A stretch of 64,000 bases of DNA from Epiperipatus broadwayi (Eukaryota; Onychophora; Udeonychophora; Euonychophora; Peripatidae): NCBI GenBank assembly GCA_028023455.1, contig JAQFVV010013330.1:1-64000 (forward strand), in the 5' to 3' direction. A program made the translations under genes and the position numbers. Position 1 is the stretch's first letter. The number at the start of each line of letters is the position of its first letter. The notes under the pieces are model-generated. The model was not told where the DNA came from, made no database searches, and saw nothing but the letters and a program-made list of their open reading frames with translations. This document shows positions 36,701 through 48,120 of the stretch, piece after piece.

Positions 36701-39180
36701 TTAAAGTAAATAACATATTATGCTCTTTATATTCTAATATTTACTTTTTTTTTTTTACAATCCACTTGACCCCATGGCTATCTTAGTTAGCCATTTAATA
36801 TGATCTGTAAAAAGGTATCTCGTATTATTATCTAGAAGATAAAGATCTCTGATATGTTGGGTTGATTAGATTAGTTGTCAGTGTGCTGACTTTAAAATAT
36901 AATTATAATATAATGCAATTTTCATCACTGATAATAGATATATTACACTTTTTTAATACTTTTTATTTTTAACAATTCCTTTTTATTAATTAATTTATTA
37001 CATTTTTAATTAAATTATGTCATGATTATCTTTTTACTGTACAAAAAATCATATTATTTAGTGGCTATAATATTTATGATTCCTCAGAAATACTTTAACC
37101 ATACTATTATAATAAAATTAATTAGCACGTGCTACCTTTTAATTTTTTCAGAATAATTTATCTAATAATAATTTTTGATGTGTCTTAGTTTAATACTATT
37201 TAAAATTTCAAATTATGTGTAATATATTTTAAGTGTCTATTTTTTTATTTTTTAAGTTAAAAAAAAATTCAAACAAACAATATGTTATTTATCAATCTGA
37301 ATATAACAGCATTGATTCAGTATCATTTGGTATCAGGTTCTTGACAATTTTAAATAAATCAAATCAGTCTTGAATTGATTTTAAATATCAGCTGAAAAGG
37401 TAATGTGATTATTACATCAGCAAAGTTTGACATTTTCTTTATTAATTTTTATAAATAAATATAAAATGATGCTTTTGATATTAAAAATAAAGAATTAAAT
37501 GGCACAATTTATTTTTGATATTAAGTTGTTGTTTTTTTTTATTTGTATTTATTTAATATTTCTTAATTCTTAAGATCAACGTTTATTTATCTCATAGTAA
37601 CATTTCATATCGATTATAAATATTGATTTAAAACACATTATTTGCTAAAGATATATGTTTTTTCTCATATATATGTAAGATTTAGATTTATTTTATTAAG
37701 TGGGTTCACATGTAGCATATAAATATATACATATTTGAGTAGGATAGTCCAGTCAATCCAACTAATCATCCAATAGTGGTCAATAATGTATAGTTATTCT
37801 TAGCTAATGAATAATGCAAAGATGATAAAATGCTCAAACCCTGATCATCCTATCACTTGGTAAGTCTGGTGAGTATTGCCTCTTTCTTCACTGTTCTCCT
37901 GTCAGGAGCTATTGAATTGACTTTTGCTTTACAGTGAGCTATTTTTGGGAAAACTGTCTTTCATTTATGTATATTTAATGATTAATCTTATTATTATAAG
38001 TTAATATTTAAATTTATTACTGATAGAAGTGGCATTTTAAAAGTTCTTATATTATTAACAAGAAGTAAGTTAAAAATGATTTTAATAATTTTCTACATTA
38101 GTACAACAAATATATTTTTTAAATTTGTGTGATTCCCATCTTGTTCTCCTGCCTTCTAATAGAAAATAGTTTGAGATAGTTGACCTTAAATAATAGTATT
38201 TTATAAGTCATTATGATTATTGATATGGTTGGTCTACACAGTGCAACAATGATTTAAAAAAAAAAAATCTAAAATGAAATCTTCAGCTGAAGTATTGTAC
38301 AAAATGTTTTAAAAAAACTCAGTTTGCTGAACAAAATTCCTGAAATGTCAAATAAACTTTAGTGATCTAGAAAATAACATCATTGAAAAAAAAATTTTTT
38401 TTTTCTCAAATTAAAGAAAACATTAAAGATATTTTTTTATATATGACAAATAAACATTAATAAAATTTTCTTCAGTTGAGTATATTCTAATCAAAAATTT
38501 CATTTAGCAATCAATTCTTAAAAGTTTTTACAACTTATTGCTTTCAATTTATTCTGTGGAACTGAAATTCAATATTCTGATGAACAATTCTTATTTAGAT
38601 TAAAAATATAATTAACTCACTTCTAAATTTTTAAAAAGCTAATTTTCTTTCTAGTATATATAATACTACAAAGTTTAACTTTCATAATTGTTTCACTAAA
38701 ATCTCAAGACAATAACAAAAATAAAGATTTACTCAACAGCAAATTTTGATGATAAGCCCAATAAATCTATTATTTTTATGGATTTGGGGTTGCTCTGCCA
38801 AATTTCCAATCATTTATTGATCTCATTTTCAGAACATTTGGAAAGCTTAATAAGAAAGCAAATTTTTTCTAATAGTCTAACCTTATTTTAAATATATCAT
38901 CATTGTTAATAAGGTATTGATAAAGTTAAGCAACAATCCAGCATATGGTGTACTTTCATGGATCATGATGACTACAACCAAAATTAAAATATTAAATCTA
39001 TTGCAATACTTGCTGTCAACACACCAAAAACCATTGTGAAACTGTTGGAATTCCATCATCTCTAATTCTTAAAAAGTTATATATATATAATTACATTTTG
39101 ATATTTTATCTTTTATAATTTTTATGTAAAAATACTAAAACAGAATTTAAATATTAAAAATTTAATAAGATTTATTGTAC
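33793..39180. other. 5.4 kb of A+T-rich intergenic DNA without recognised features
   Basis: No open frame above about 80 codons resembles a protein I know, and I see no inverted or direct repeats of note. Poly-T and poly-A tracts are frequent (35098, 36649, 36745, 38256, 38392). A slightly richer patch at 37730-37960 and another at 36755-36890 are unexplained. Confidence 0.5.
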
Positions 39181-39660
39181 CAAGTATGCTTTAAACACTT
39201 TCGGGTCATATTCATGATTAGTTTGTTGAGAATATTATTTTTTTGCTGATTTGATTTTTGGTTCATTACATATTCATTTTGTGTAATGAAACACGCCTCT
39301 TATTTTATGATTGTTTCTTCCTTCGCACATAATTTTAACAATACTCAGATCAAAACTATGGCCATGTTCTCTTTCATGATTGTGAAAGACTGATGAATTA
39401 ACAGCTTCTGACTTTATCTTAGATTTTCTATACATTAATGAATGTTGAGTCATTCTAGTTTTAAGATTTGCCCTGGTCTCAACCATAATATACATGTGGG
39501 CAGTCTTTTTGGCTACAGTTTAACAACATAAACCAGATTGAGGGTCCAATGTTAGAATTTTGTCCTTTATACTGTTAATAAGTTTGTTTAAATTTATTGA
39601 TGTTCTGAATCTGACATTAAATTTGTTTAAGCAAATGTATGCTATTTTATTACCTGTTTT
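39181..39660 (-). pseudogene. Penelope-like element, GIY-YIG endonuclease fragment
   Basis: The minus frame 39495-39274 reads ETRANLKTRMTQHSLMYRKS and later VFHNHEREHGHSFDLSIVKI. These are the Arg-containing helix and the following region of the GIY-YIG nuclease that Penelope-like elements fuse behind their reverse transcriptase. The preceding CPHVYYG, i.e. the second half of GIY-YIG, is present in the next frame over, so one frameshift has occurred. Upstream is a short RT-linker remnant (RFRTSINLNKLINSI). It differs in sequence from the copy at 39.7-41.9 kb and is a separate family or subfamily. Inactive. Confidence 0.75.
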
Positions 39661-39689
39661 GATAAATATGGTAGAGGAATATATATATA

Positions 39690-40852
39690 TATATTAAAAC
39701 CCTAAAGTTAAACTAGTGAATAAAATAATCAAAATTACCCCAAATTCACAACTCAACCCAAAAAATAAGCTCTAAAACACAATGATTTCACTGCTACAAG
39801 CAGACTTCTCAAGTGTAAAGAAACTACAAAGTAACATTTAAACATTACCCAGAATTCCATTTAATCCCATACATTCTTAATATTATAAGAACTTTTAAAT
39901 AAGTTAATTGCTTCAAATCATAAATTTTTAATAATAAAGATTCTTTAATTTTTTTTATTTCATTTCTCAAAGAAGACAACCTTAGCTTCATCAAAATTAA
40001 TAGTGTGGCTTTTTCATGGATATATAAAGCAGAACTAATATTTATTTTTAATCCTACTTTTATCTATCTTTATTCCTTCATTTAAGCTCAAACTACTTTA
40101 ACCTATATATACTTTCTTACAAAAACAAGATAATATACACTGCTCCAGGAATAGTCATTCTATCAAAAATTTCCTTTGTATTATTTAATTAAATATTCAA
40201 ATTTAATACCCCTTTTCCGAGCAATTTTATTATTTCCAAACAAGTTACTATTTTTTACATACAATTCTATAAGAAGACAATTTAAATGGCAAAGAAATAA
40301 AATCATATTTTTCTTTATCCTTTACATTATTACAAATATTATTACTATTAAATAAAATACTTTTAACAAATTTATCAGAATAGCCAACAGTCAAATAATC
40401 TTTATAAAATTGATCTTTTTGAAACAAAGCTACTCCATTAGAATTATTTAATCTCTAATTTTTATATCAATAATTTTTATAAGAACTACTTTATGAGATA
40501 CAAATTGATAGCTATCAGGTTTAATTGTAGACCTTAATTTTTAATATAATGACTACATACCAAATAATTGTTATTTACATTTCTAATCACCAATAAACCT
40601 CAATTTTAATTTAACAAAATCTAGCCTCCTTCTACAACATATTTTATATAAGGATCAAAACAAACTCATTTACCAACTCTTTCAATTTATTCTCAACTAT
40701 AAATAATCATCAACATATGTGACAAATAACTTTAAATATAAACAATTCTTAGTGATAATTTCCTCTTCCAAATAATTATATAAACTGAACAAATTAAAGG
40801 AGCAATAATATAACCTATTATCCACTCTTTCTTAATCTTAGAAAAATTTACT
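39690..40852 (-). mobile_element. Penelope-like element, left (inverted) arm
   Basis: This is an inverted, diverged copy of 40879-41870 plus 45423-45625. Matching pieces include taacctattatccact (40821-40836) against its complement at about 40908-40923, and tttcatggatatataaagca (40012-40031) against about 41717-41736. Read on the minus strand it carries the same RT-end and GIY-YIG order, heavily broken, then the 3' tail with acttgagaagtctgcttgta (39802-39821). With the right arm it forms a head-to-head inverted repeat with a centre of only about 26 bp. Confidence 0.8.
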
Positions 40853-40878
40853 TATAATTATATGTATTTTACTTCTAA

Positions 40879-41870
40879 TGGTAATTTTTATAAGATCAGG
40901 GATGGGTGGATAATAGGTTATTATTTTTCCTTTAATTTGTTCAGTTTATATTAATTATTTGGAAGAGGAAATTACTATTAAGAAGGATTGTTTATATTTA
41001 AAGCTATTTGTTAGATATGTTGATGATTGTTTATTTGTAGTTGAGTGACAAACTGAAAAAGTTGATAAATGAGTTTAAATGTTTTGATCCTTCTATAAAA
41101 CATGTCGTGGAAGGAGGGGGGTTAGATTTTGTTAAATTAAAATTTTTAGATTTTTTTGGTGATTAGAAATGTAAAGAATAATTGTTTAGAATGTAGTCAT
41201 TATGTTAAGAGTAAAGAGTTAATGTCTATAATTAAATCTGATAGCTATCCATTTGAATCTCATAAAATAGCTGCTTTAAGAAATTATTGCTATAGAAATA
41301 AAAGATTAAATAATTCTAATGAGGTAACTGTTTCAAAAAAGGCAATTTTATAAAGATTATTTGAGTGTTTGCTACTCTGATAAATTTTTTAGAAGTATTT
41401 TATTTAATAGTAATAATATTTATAATAATGTAAAGGATAAAGAAAATTATGATTTTATTTCTTTGCCATTTAAATTGTCTTTTTATAAAATTGTATGTAA
41501 AAATAGTAATTTGTTTGGAAATAAGAAAATTGCTTGAAAAAGAGGTATTATTTTGAATAATTTAGTAAATAATATAAAGGAAATTTTTGATAGAAAGACT
41601 TCCTGGAATAGTGTATATTATCCCTTGTTTTTGTAAGAAGATATATATAGGACAGAGTAATTTGAGCTTAAATGAAAGAATAAAGGTACATAAAAGTAGG
41701 GTTAGAAATAGATATCTGCTTTATATATCCATGAAAAAGATACAGGCAACACTATTAATTTTGATGAGGCTAAAGTTGTCTTCTTTGAAAGAAATGAAAT
41801 AAAAAGAATTAAAGAATCTTTATTATTTGAAATTTATGATTCTGAAGTAATTAAATTATTTAAAAGTTCT
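40879..41870 (+). mobile_element. Penelope-like element, right arm (5' part before the gypsy insertion)
   Basis: Plus-strand frames give the end of the reverse transcriptase, then VIRNVKNNCLECSHYVKS and FESHKIAALRNYCYRNKRLN (41156-41353), typical of the Penelope RT thumb ('SHKIAAL..'), and then the GIY-YIG domain: GIVYIIPCFCKKIYIGQSNL (41587 onward) followed by NERIKVHKSRV. Frameshifts separate the parts. The copy is cut at 41870 by a gypsy-like element and resumes at 45423. It is 5'-truncated in the RT palm, as is usual for these elements, and is inactive. Confidence 0.8.
41587..41802 (+). pseudogene. GIY-YIG endonuclease domain of the Penelope-like element
   Basis: Residues about 7-22 contain the two signature strands, GIVYIIPC and KKIYIGQS; GIY is represented by 'IVY' and YIG is intact. 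The following helix NERIKVHKSRVRN supplies the conserved Arg/His region. The frame then runs into a change of phase at about 41730. In intact elements this domain makes the single-strand cut used to prime insertion. Only the domain's first half is in frame here. Confidence 0.75.
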
Positions 41871-42369
41871 TGTATTATTCAAGGTCAAGGTATAAACACA
41901 TAATGTATAACGAATATGTAAATGTAGAATAAAAGTAATATATAAATAAAAATGTAAAATAACTGAATAGTAATTAAGTATAACAATGTGTAAAAATTAC
42001 AATGTTATTAAATCATAGACAGTTGTATAATAATAGAAATCTTAGCTGACCTTATAGGGTCAGAAAACTATGCAAAATATCATATATGGTGAGAAACGTG
42101 AAAATACTGTGTGTATGTAAAAACGTAAGTGAAACCACCATATATGGTTAGGAATGCAAAAGACTCCAGAAGTCTTGAGGGTTATATAAACCCTCATAAC
42201 CTGTTCTGATGTTCTAAATACGTTCTGAGTATGTTCTGAGTTTTAATTATTTTATTTTGCCTTATAATAGGCTATGTATATAGTTGAATTTAATCATATT
42301 AAACTATAATCTTACCATCTCAATTCTGCCTTTGTCCATTTATTTAATTGCTGGTCATAAGACACAGCA
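41871..42369 (+). repeat. 5' LTR of the gypsy-like element
   Basis: 499 bp, TGTATTATTCAAGG to ACACAGCA. A good TATA box, TATATAAA, lies at 42183-42190, which fits a U3/R border about 190 bp before the LTR end. The same motif is in the 3' LTR. Confidence 0.9.
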
Positions 42370-42371
42370 AA

Positions 42372-42389
42372 TTGGCGCAGTCGACAGGG
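42372..42389 (+). other. Primer-binding site of the gypsy-like element
   Basis: TTGGCGCAGTCGACAGG follows the LTR after two A. TGGCGCAGTCGxxAGG is a primer site known from many Ty3/gypsy elements. Diverged repeats of 'ttggcgcagtcg/cggcgcagtaacgacagg' follow at 42409 and 42441, as though the site had been duplicated. Confidence 0.75.
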
Positions 42390-42585
42390 TTAGAACCTGA
42401 CAGCATATCGGCGCAGTAACGACAGGAATAGAATCACTGCAATTGGCGCAGTCGGCACAGGAATCGAATCAAAGAAAGTGGCAGTAATACAGGAACAGAA
42501 CTGCATTAAAAATTGGCTTGGTCATCATAGGATCAAATCTCGAAATAATTGCCTAAACAGCAAGTGGATTTGAATCAACAGAGAA

Positions 42586-43603
42586 ATGGCGAGCATAACG
42601 CAAGTTTCTATTTGCGAATTTTGTACAAAATCCGAGTGATTGGCCATTGTATATTCAGAGAATTAAAAACTACTTTATACTAAATAGTATTACGGAGAAT
42701 ACTGTAAAAGTAGCCTCATTACTTTGCTTTGCAGGCGAAAGAGTAATCAAAATAGCTAACAAACTGTGTGAAAATTCGCCGGAGACACAGAAATACGATG
42801 AGCTCGTAAAACAGCTAAATGAATATTTCAATCCCCAACCATCCAAGTTTATTGCTCGATTGCACTTTAGAAGCAGAAGGCAAAGAAAGAACAAAAAAAA
42901 TAAAAGAATATGACATTGGTTTAAGAGAGATGGCAAAGCCATGCCTTTACGGTAAATATTTAGAAGAAGCCCTTATGGAACAATTATTATTCGGAATAAA
43001 TGATGACCAGTTTAGACAGATCTTACTGGCAATAAAAGATGTAACCTACGAAGAAGCTATCAGATGTGCAACAGCTTATGAATTGCAGCTTGACCAAGCG
43101 AGAGAATTCAGAAGCTTCACAACAGAAACACTTCAAGATACAAAAATTAAAATGTCTGAAGTTAAACCCAAAACCGATAAACAAATTAAATGTTACCGAT
43201 GTAGAAAAATTGGTCACAAAGCCCGTGATTGCAGTTTACCAGAAAATGAAAGTTATCGGAAAATAACCGAGTATCCCGAAAGATGGCACCACCATACAAA
43301 GCCGAACAGAGAATTTATGTGCGAAGCGATGGAAAATAGCTACCTAAAAAGTGCTACTAGAGACGAATCTGATCAAATTATGCTGAATGTAAAACTATTC
43401 GGCAAACCATTAAGCATGGAAATTGATAGCGGAGCAGGGATATCGCTGATAAAGAGTAAAGATTGGGGAAGACTAATCCAGAATTTAAAATTCCCTCCAA
43501 GGATAGAGAAGACTCAACTCAAGGCCTGGGATGTAAATAAAAATCCCATAAGGATATTAGGAGTTGCAAATGTAAAGGTAGAAACAACAAAAACTAAAGA
43601 ATT
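42586..43603 (+). pseudogene. Gag and protease region of the gypsy-like element
   Basis: A start at 42586 (MASITQVS) shifts frame near 42620 and again near 42840-42900; the main frame then runs to the MITE at 43605. It shows a Gag matrix/capsid-like region (QNPSDWPLYIQRIKNYF, then LCENSPETQKYDELVKQLNE), a CCHC zinc knuckle CYRCRKIGHKARDC (residues 125-138 of the 42819 frame), and an aspartic-protease active site IDSGAGISLI (D203 of that frame), with DSG in place of DTG. The protease is cut by the MITE before its second half; that half resumes at 44544 with a 'GRE'-type ending. Non-functional. Confidence 0.8.
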
Positions 43604-43604
43604 A

Positions 43605-44541
43605 CACCTGGGTCTCTTTTTATGCGGACTTATTTAACACGATTTTGAAGTTACGCGATTCCATGTTTCACCGGAAGTCGAACTACGATAAGGCGTTATT
43701 ACTTTAAATAATAAGTTTCGCATATATTGAAAGTAATAGCACATTATTGGAATTCAACTTTCATCTTAGTAATTTCAATATTTTCAGTGCTTTATAATAG
43801 TAAGATTTTATGCAATAATGAAATTAAAATCATGATTTCCACATTTTATGTATACACACATTAAATTTTACAAGATTATAATGTAAATTTGTTCAAACAT
43901 TGTGTGTGTTAATTTTGCGTTTTAAATCACATTCTGTTTTTATTTTTTAAAAAAGAACGTAATCAATTATTAATCATTTAGTGTCCGCAAGTTTATTTTT
44001 AATCAGTAATAGCAGTGAGCTCAATTAAAATTGAAAATTAAAGACAAAATAAGAATTTAATTTTTAGTTGTTAGATTAATTACTAATTACGTTGTCACCA
44101 GAAAACCATTAACAACATGAGAGTGACGTTGGCGCTAGTTGTATTTTCTCATGTGAAGAATCTGATTTTTTTATGAGCTTGCAAACAAACTGTTTATCGG
44201 CAAATCGCGATAATAATTAAAACGTGTATAAAAAAATGTAAATTACTGCAAATTATGCATAAAAATATATTGTTTTGAATAAAATTAAATATTATAGTTA
44301 AAAAAAGTTTGTCTTGTATCAATTTTTTTCAAATTTGAAATTTTTTATTAGTCATTTTATTTCCTTTTTTTTTTTTGCATGAATTTTAAAGTAATTTTAC
44401 GTTGGTGCTTTGCTTTTACACGAGTTTTGAAGAATCTCAGTCCGTATCCCCCCTTTTTCAAGGTAAGTTACGTCTACTTTTAATCTTGTTTGCGCATGTT
44501 TTCTGAGGAACCTATCTATTGCGTAAAACGAGATCCAGGTG
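43605..44541. mobile_element. pogo/Tigger-like MITE, copy 1, 937 bp
   Basis: The ends are CACCTGGGTCTC...TTTATGCGG at 43605 and the inverted CACCTGGATCTCGTTTTACGC at 44541, with TA on both sides (43603-43604, 44542-44543). TA target sites and ends of the CAGG-x-TCTCGTTTTA-xGCG style are those of pogo/Tigger members of the Tc1/mariner superfamily. There is no transposase. Excising it together with one TA restores the reading of the surrounding protease, which proves it is an insertion. A second copy is at 50530-51418. Confidence 0.85.
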
Positions 44542-44914
44542 TACTACCAATATATATCATGAATGGAGATATTAACCCGATCATAGGCCGTGAGTAGTTT
44601 GCGCCCCTAGGCATAAAAATATGCGTTATAAAAAAAAATCAACATAGAATCGCAAGTCAAAAATAATTACCCCAGCTTATTCAAAAAAGAACCAGGAAAA
44701 TTAAAAACCTTGCCTGTAGAGATAGAGTTAAGAGACAGAGGAAAACCTATTGTAACAAAACCCCGGAAAGTACCTATAGCACAGCAAAAATTGGCACATC
44801 AAAACCACCAACAACAAACAGTAAATTGGCATAGCACAGCAAAGATCGCCAGCAACCGTCTCAACTCACAGACTTTGTTAGGTGAAAAACCATACTTCTG
44901 GAGTGGTGGAGGAG
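44542..44914 (+). pseudogene. Protease end, RT start and pol 3' end (deleted pol) of the gypsy-like element
   Basis: After the MITE the protease ends with IYIMNGDINPIIGRE. The 44710 frame then reads KTLPVEIELRDRGKPIVTKP, the usual lead into the gypsy reverse transcriptase ('...PI..k.R.vP'). Within 30 codons this jumps to a stretch resembling the proline/arginine-rich end of pol and to the polypurine stretch ggagtggtggaggag (44900-44914) before the 3' LTR. About 2.5-3 kb of pol is therefore deleted. Confidence 0.65.
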
Positions 44915-45422
44915 TGCAGTATTCAAGGTCAAGGTATAAACACATAATGTATAACGAATATGTAAATGTAGAATAAAACTAATTTATAAATAAAAATGTA
45001 AAATAACTGTATAGTAATTAAGAATAAGAATGTGTAAAAATTACAATGTTATTAAATCATAGACAGTTGTATAATAATAGAAAGCTTAGCTGACCTTATA
45101 GGATCAGAAAACTATGTAAAATACCCTATATGGTGAGAAACGTGAAAATACTGTGTGTATGTAAAAACGTAAGTGAAAACACCATATATGGTTAGGAATG
45201 CAAAAGACTCCAGAAGTCTTGAGGGGTATATAAACCCTCATAACCTGTTCTAATTGTTCTGATGTTCTAAATACATTCTGAGTATGTTCTGAGTTTTAAT
45301 TATTTTATTTCGCCTTATAATAGGCTATGTATATAGTTGAATTTAACCGTATTAAACTATAATCTTACCATCTCAATTCTGCCTTTGTCCATTTATTTAC
45401 TTGCTGGTCATAAGACACAGCA
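44915..45422 (+). repeat. 3' LTR of the gypsy-like element
   Basis: 508 bp, TGCAGTATTCAAGG to ACACAGCA; differs from the 5' LTR by a handful of substitutions and one 9-10-bp indel (cctgttctaattgttctgat against cctgttctgatg). Confidence 0.9.
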
Positions 45423-45625
45423 GTTCTTTTAATATTAAGGATGTATAGGATGTAAGTGGAATTGTGGTTAATGTTTGTTGTTATTTTATATTTCCTTCAC
45501 TTGAGAAATTTGCTTGTAGGAGTGAAACTATTGTTTTGTGTTTTAGAGTTGTTGTTTTGTTTTTTTTTGGCTAGTCTGGTTGAGTTGCGAATTTGGGGTA
45601 ATTTTGATTATATATATAAGGATTT
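45423..45625 (+). mobile_element. Penelope-like element, right arm (3' tail after the gypsy insertion)
   Basis: Resumes the Penelope copy interrupted at 41870. It matches, inverted, the left arm's tail at about 39690-39890, including cttcacttgagaaatttgct and gaatttggggtaattttgat. It ends in a (TA)n stretch, as does the left arm. Confidence 0.75.
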
Positions 45626-45884
45626 TATTTCAAAATGAATTGCCACATAATTCATGATCCAGAGAAATGATCTCAGCTTTTCCGAGAACTAATTCCAAAT
45701 ATTTCATTTTGGTCATACTTAATATTTGAAAAATTGCTCTCAAGAAAAACTAGTTATTGAATTATTATTATTTTATTTACTTTATTTCATTGCTGGATTG
45801 AATGAATGTGAAATACATGTAATGGAAAAGAGAAAAAAAATGTTAGCAAACTCTTTTATTCTCTCTTATTTTTAGAGCAACAAG
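45626..45884. other. Intergenic spacer, nothing recognised
   Basis: A+T-rich sequence between the Penelope tail and the foldback element. Confidence 0.4.
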
Positions 45885-46190
45885 TGTAAACTTGAATAAT
45901 CAATAGATGCCAGACAATAGTGTTTAATAAATCGTTATCTAATGCTGTCCCATTCTTCCTCAGGATCCCAAAATGATAATTCCATATACGTATTCATACA
46001 GTGTTCTATTACTTTATTGAAATAAGTATTTAATTTTGAAACTATATGCCTACAAGTTATATGATTGAACCAAAAATGAATGAAAGTTATCTTCTTAGTG
46101 AAATTTAGTTCTAAGACAGTTCTGGATAAGGATTTATTAAACACTACCATCTGACATCTATTGATTGTTAGAGTTTACACTGGATAGTGT
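45885..46190. mobile_element. Foldback MITE, about 305 bp
   Basis: The left end agtgtaaacttgaataatca (45887) and the inverted right end agtgtaaactctaacaatca (46182) begin terminal inverted repeats that stay about 85% alike for about 70 bp, including caatagatg and agtgtttaataaatc. There is no coding capacity; the 71-codon minus frame inside is a by-product. Target duplication is not clear. Superfamily unknown. Confidence 0.7.
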
Positions 46191-47640
46191 AAGACTAGAG
46201 AAAATAAAAGAGCTTGCCAACGAATAACAATGTCTAAGCTGGGATTAGATGATGTAGATCATTGTAAAAAAAGAATGTACTGTCTACGTTCCTTTATTTA
46301 AAGTATTCATCTATCTACGAATGAGGTAGTGATAATTATTTAAATGTTTTTTAAAATCAGTAAGAAAAAAAAACAGTAATTTTAAAAATAATACTCATTA
46401 ATAAAATCCACAAAATATAGCAATGAACATAAAAGCACTGAGATTATTTAAACATTTAGGCTTTTTAGCAGAATTTTTTATTATGAAATTAAAATAATAA
46501 ATTTACTTTTACATTCTTGGCTTGCTATAATCTAATTAAATAAGACTTGCTCCAAAGTTAATTATTAATGTTAATAATAATTGTGAGGGGATGTCATTGA
46601 GACAATAACTTTCATTTAGCTTTCATTTAATCATATAATTTATATGCATACAATGGCAAGATTAAATACTTATTTATCTCAGTGAAATAACTGAACACTT
46701 ATGGTATACTGGTGTGGAATTATCATTGAGGAAGTGCAATTCAATAGAGAGCTAATAGTAATGAAAACAAAATAGGAACATAAAGTGATTAATTTTAATT
46801 TAGAGTTTTAAAAAAGCGCCACTAATGTTCACGGATAGCTTTTTTTTTTTTAAATCAAAATGAAGCCTTTGCCATTATAACAGAGTGGCTTGAAACCCCA
46901 CCTGAAAATCTTTTGAACACTTAAGCATGAATTTCATTATTAAAAATAATGGGATTTTTTAAGGTTGCATGTGTGTGTATGCATGTGTAGTCATTCTAAC
47001 ATTTTATGGAGTTTTATTAAAGAATGTTAACATTTTGGATTAAGCCAATATTTGCATAATGTTGAACTGATGAATTTATTAGAATTCCAATTTTGATTGT
47101 GAAAATACCTTAAATATGTAAAATTTACCTAATGGTGAGATAAAATTACAGATAGTCATTATAAAAATCAGGATATAAATTGAATATATAAGTAACCTTA
47201 TATTTTTGTTCTGGTAACTTGAATAGGGAATTGAATTCTATAAATATTTAAAACTGGTCTAATTGTGAGGAAGTGATATATTTAATAATAAGAATTGTTA
47301 GTCTTATTATGTTTTACTTTTATTTATTTAATTTTTTTTTTTTTTAAAAAAAGAAAAGATCAAATCAATAATTGTATGATTAAAAATTTTGCTAGAAAGA
47401 ATATATAAGACAAATTATATACTGCTATTTAACTTCTAATTTATTTCTAATTCATGTAAATATTCATAATAAGTTTTCTTTTTGTTTTGTAGCTTATATT
47501 TTAGTTAATGCAATTATAGTATTGGATTATATTTATTATAATCTGTTAAGCTCATTAATTATATAAATGGTTTTTAATTATACAAATATATAATATATTT
47601 TGTTATGTGATAATGTTTGATTTTAAAATTGCTATATATA
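46191..47640. other. Region upstream of the sideroflexin start
   Basis: A+T-rich. It should hold the promoter and possibly a non-coding first exon: AAAAG directly before the ATG at 47668 could be a weak 3' splice site. No TATA box or CpG-rich patch is evident. A (TG)n stretch lies at 46968-46990 and poly-T at 47332-47346. Confidence 0.4.
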
Positions 47641-47667
47641 CATATATTTTATTAAAAGTTTTAAAAG

Positions 47668-47828
47668 ATGTCTACAGTAGAATTAAAGGTCAATATTGAG
47701 GAGCCACGATGGGATCAGAGCACATACTGGGGCCGAGCACAACACTTTTTTACTATCACCAATCCACTGAATTTACTTTGCACCAATAATGAATTAGAAG
47801 AAGCCAAAACCATCGTTCATAGCTATAG
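47668..47828 (+). CDS. SFXN: Sideroflexin (SFXN1/3-type), exon 1; gene 47668 to beyond 64000
   Basis: Exon 1 encodes 53 residues plus two bases: the cytosol-side N-terminus with the invariant motif [20 protein letters not shown] and the conserved IVHSYR end. The ATG is preceded in frame by TAA at 47662-47664, so it is the start if this exon is first. The donor is AG|GTTAGC. Sideroflexins are inner-mitochondrial-membrane carriers; SFXN1 and SFXN3 move serine into mitochondria for one-carbon metabolism. The five exons here encode about 198 of the usual ~320 residues and all phases match (AG|G, AA|G, TC|C, AAG|, AG|). No frameshift or lost conserved residue is seen, so the gene looks alive. Whether it is the SFXN1, 2 or 3 orthologue cannot be told from this part. 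Intron 1 is 7.3 kb and packed with transposons. Confidence 0.95.
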
Positions 47829-47899
47829 GTTAGCAATTAAATTATTGTTTGTGTGTGTATATATATATTTAAATTTTTAATGGTTAATAGAGATATAAA

Positions 47900-48089
47900 T
47901 TAATTAGTAAATGGGATCACCGTTATGTGTAGAAGTTAACTCTACATTCTAGATGTATTGATATGCAGCAACCAATCAGACGTGGCTCTGCAGGCTGAAT
48001 GAAAACAATAGCTTGAACAGGTTTGCTATTTTTTTGCATTCATGAATACACCTAAACTATGAATTTAATTGATCCCATTTATTAATTAA
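47900..48089. repeat. Short inverted-repeat element, 190 bp
   Basis: Ends ttaattagtaaatgggatca (47900-47919) and its near-perfect inverted copy (48070-48089, one mismatch). It contains a CCAAT motif. A MITE-like element or remnant in sideroflexin intron 1; no target duplication identified. Confidence 0.5.
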
Positions 48090-48120
48090 TTTACATATAC
48101 AGTATTTATACCTATTAATA

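Larger units (their letters stand above)
41866..45427 (+). mobile_element. Ty3/gypsy-like LTR retrotransposon, 5-bp target duplication GTTCT
   Basis: LTRs at 41871-42369 and 44915-45422 are nearly identical, start TG and end CA, and the whole is flanked by GTTCT (41866-41870, 45423-45427). The order inside is primer site, Gag, zinc knuckle, protease, start of reverse transcriptase, then the last few dozen codons of pol and the 3' LTR. RT, RNase H and integrase are deleted. A pogo-like MITE sits in the protease (43605-44541). The element split a Penelope-like copy, whose sequence resumes exactly after the right GTTCT. Non-autonomous. Confidence 0.92.

Noticed and set aside
45935-46150. 71-codon minus-strand frame
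   Set aside because: Entirely within the foldback MITE; no similarity known.
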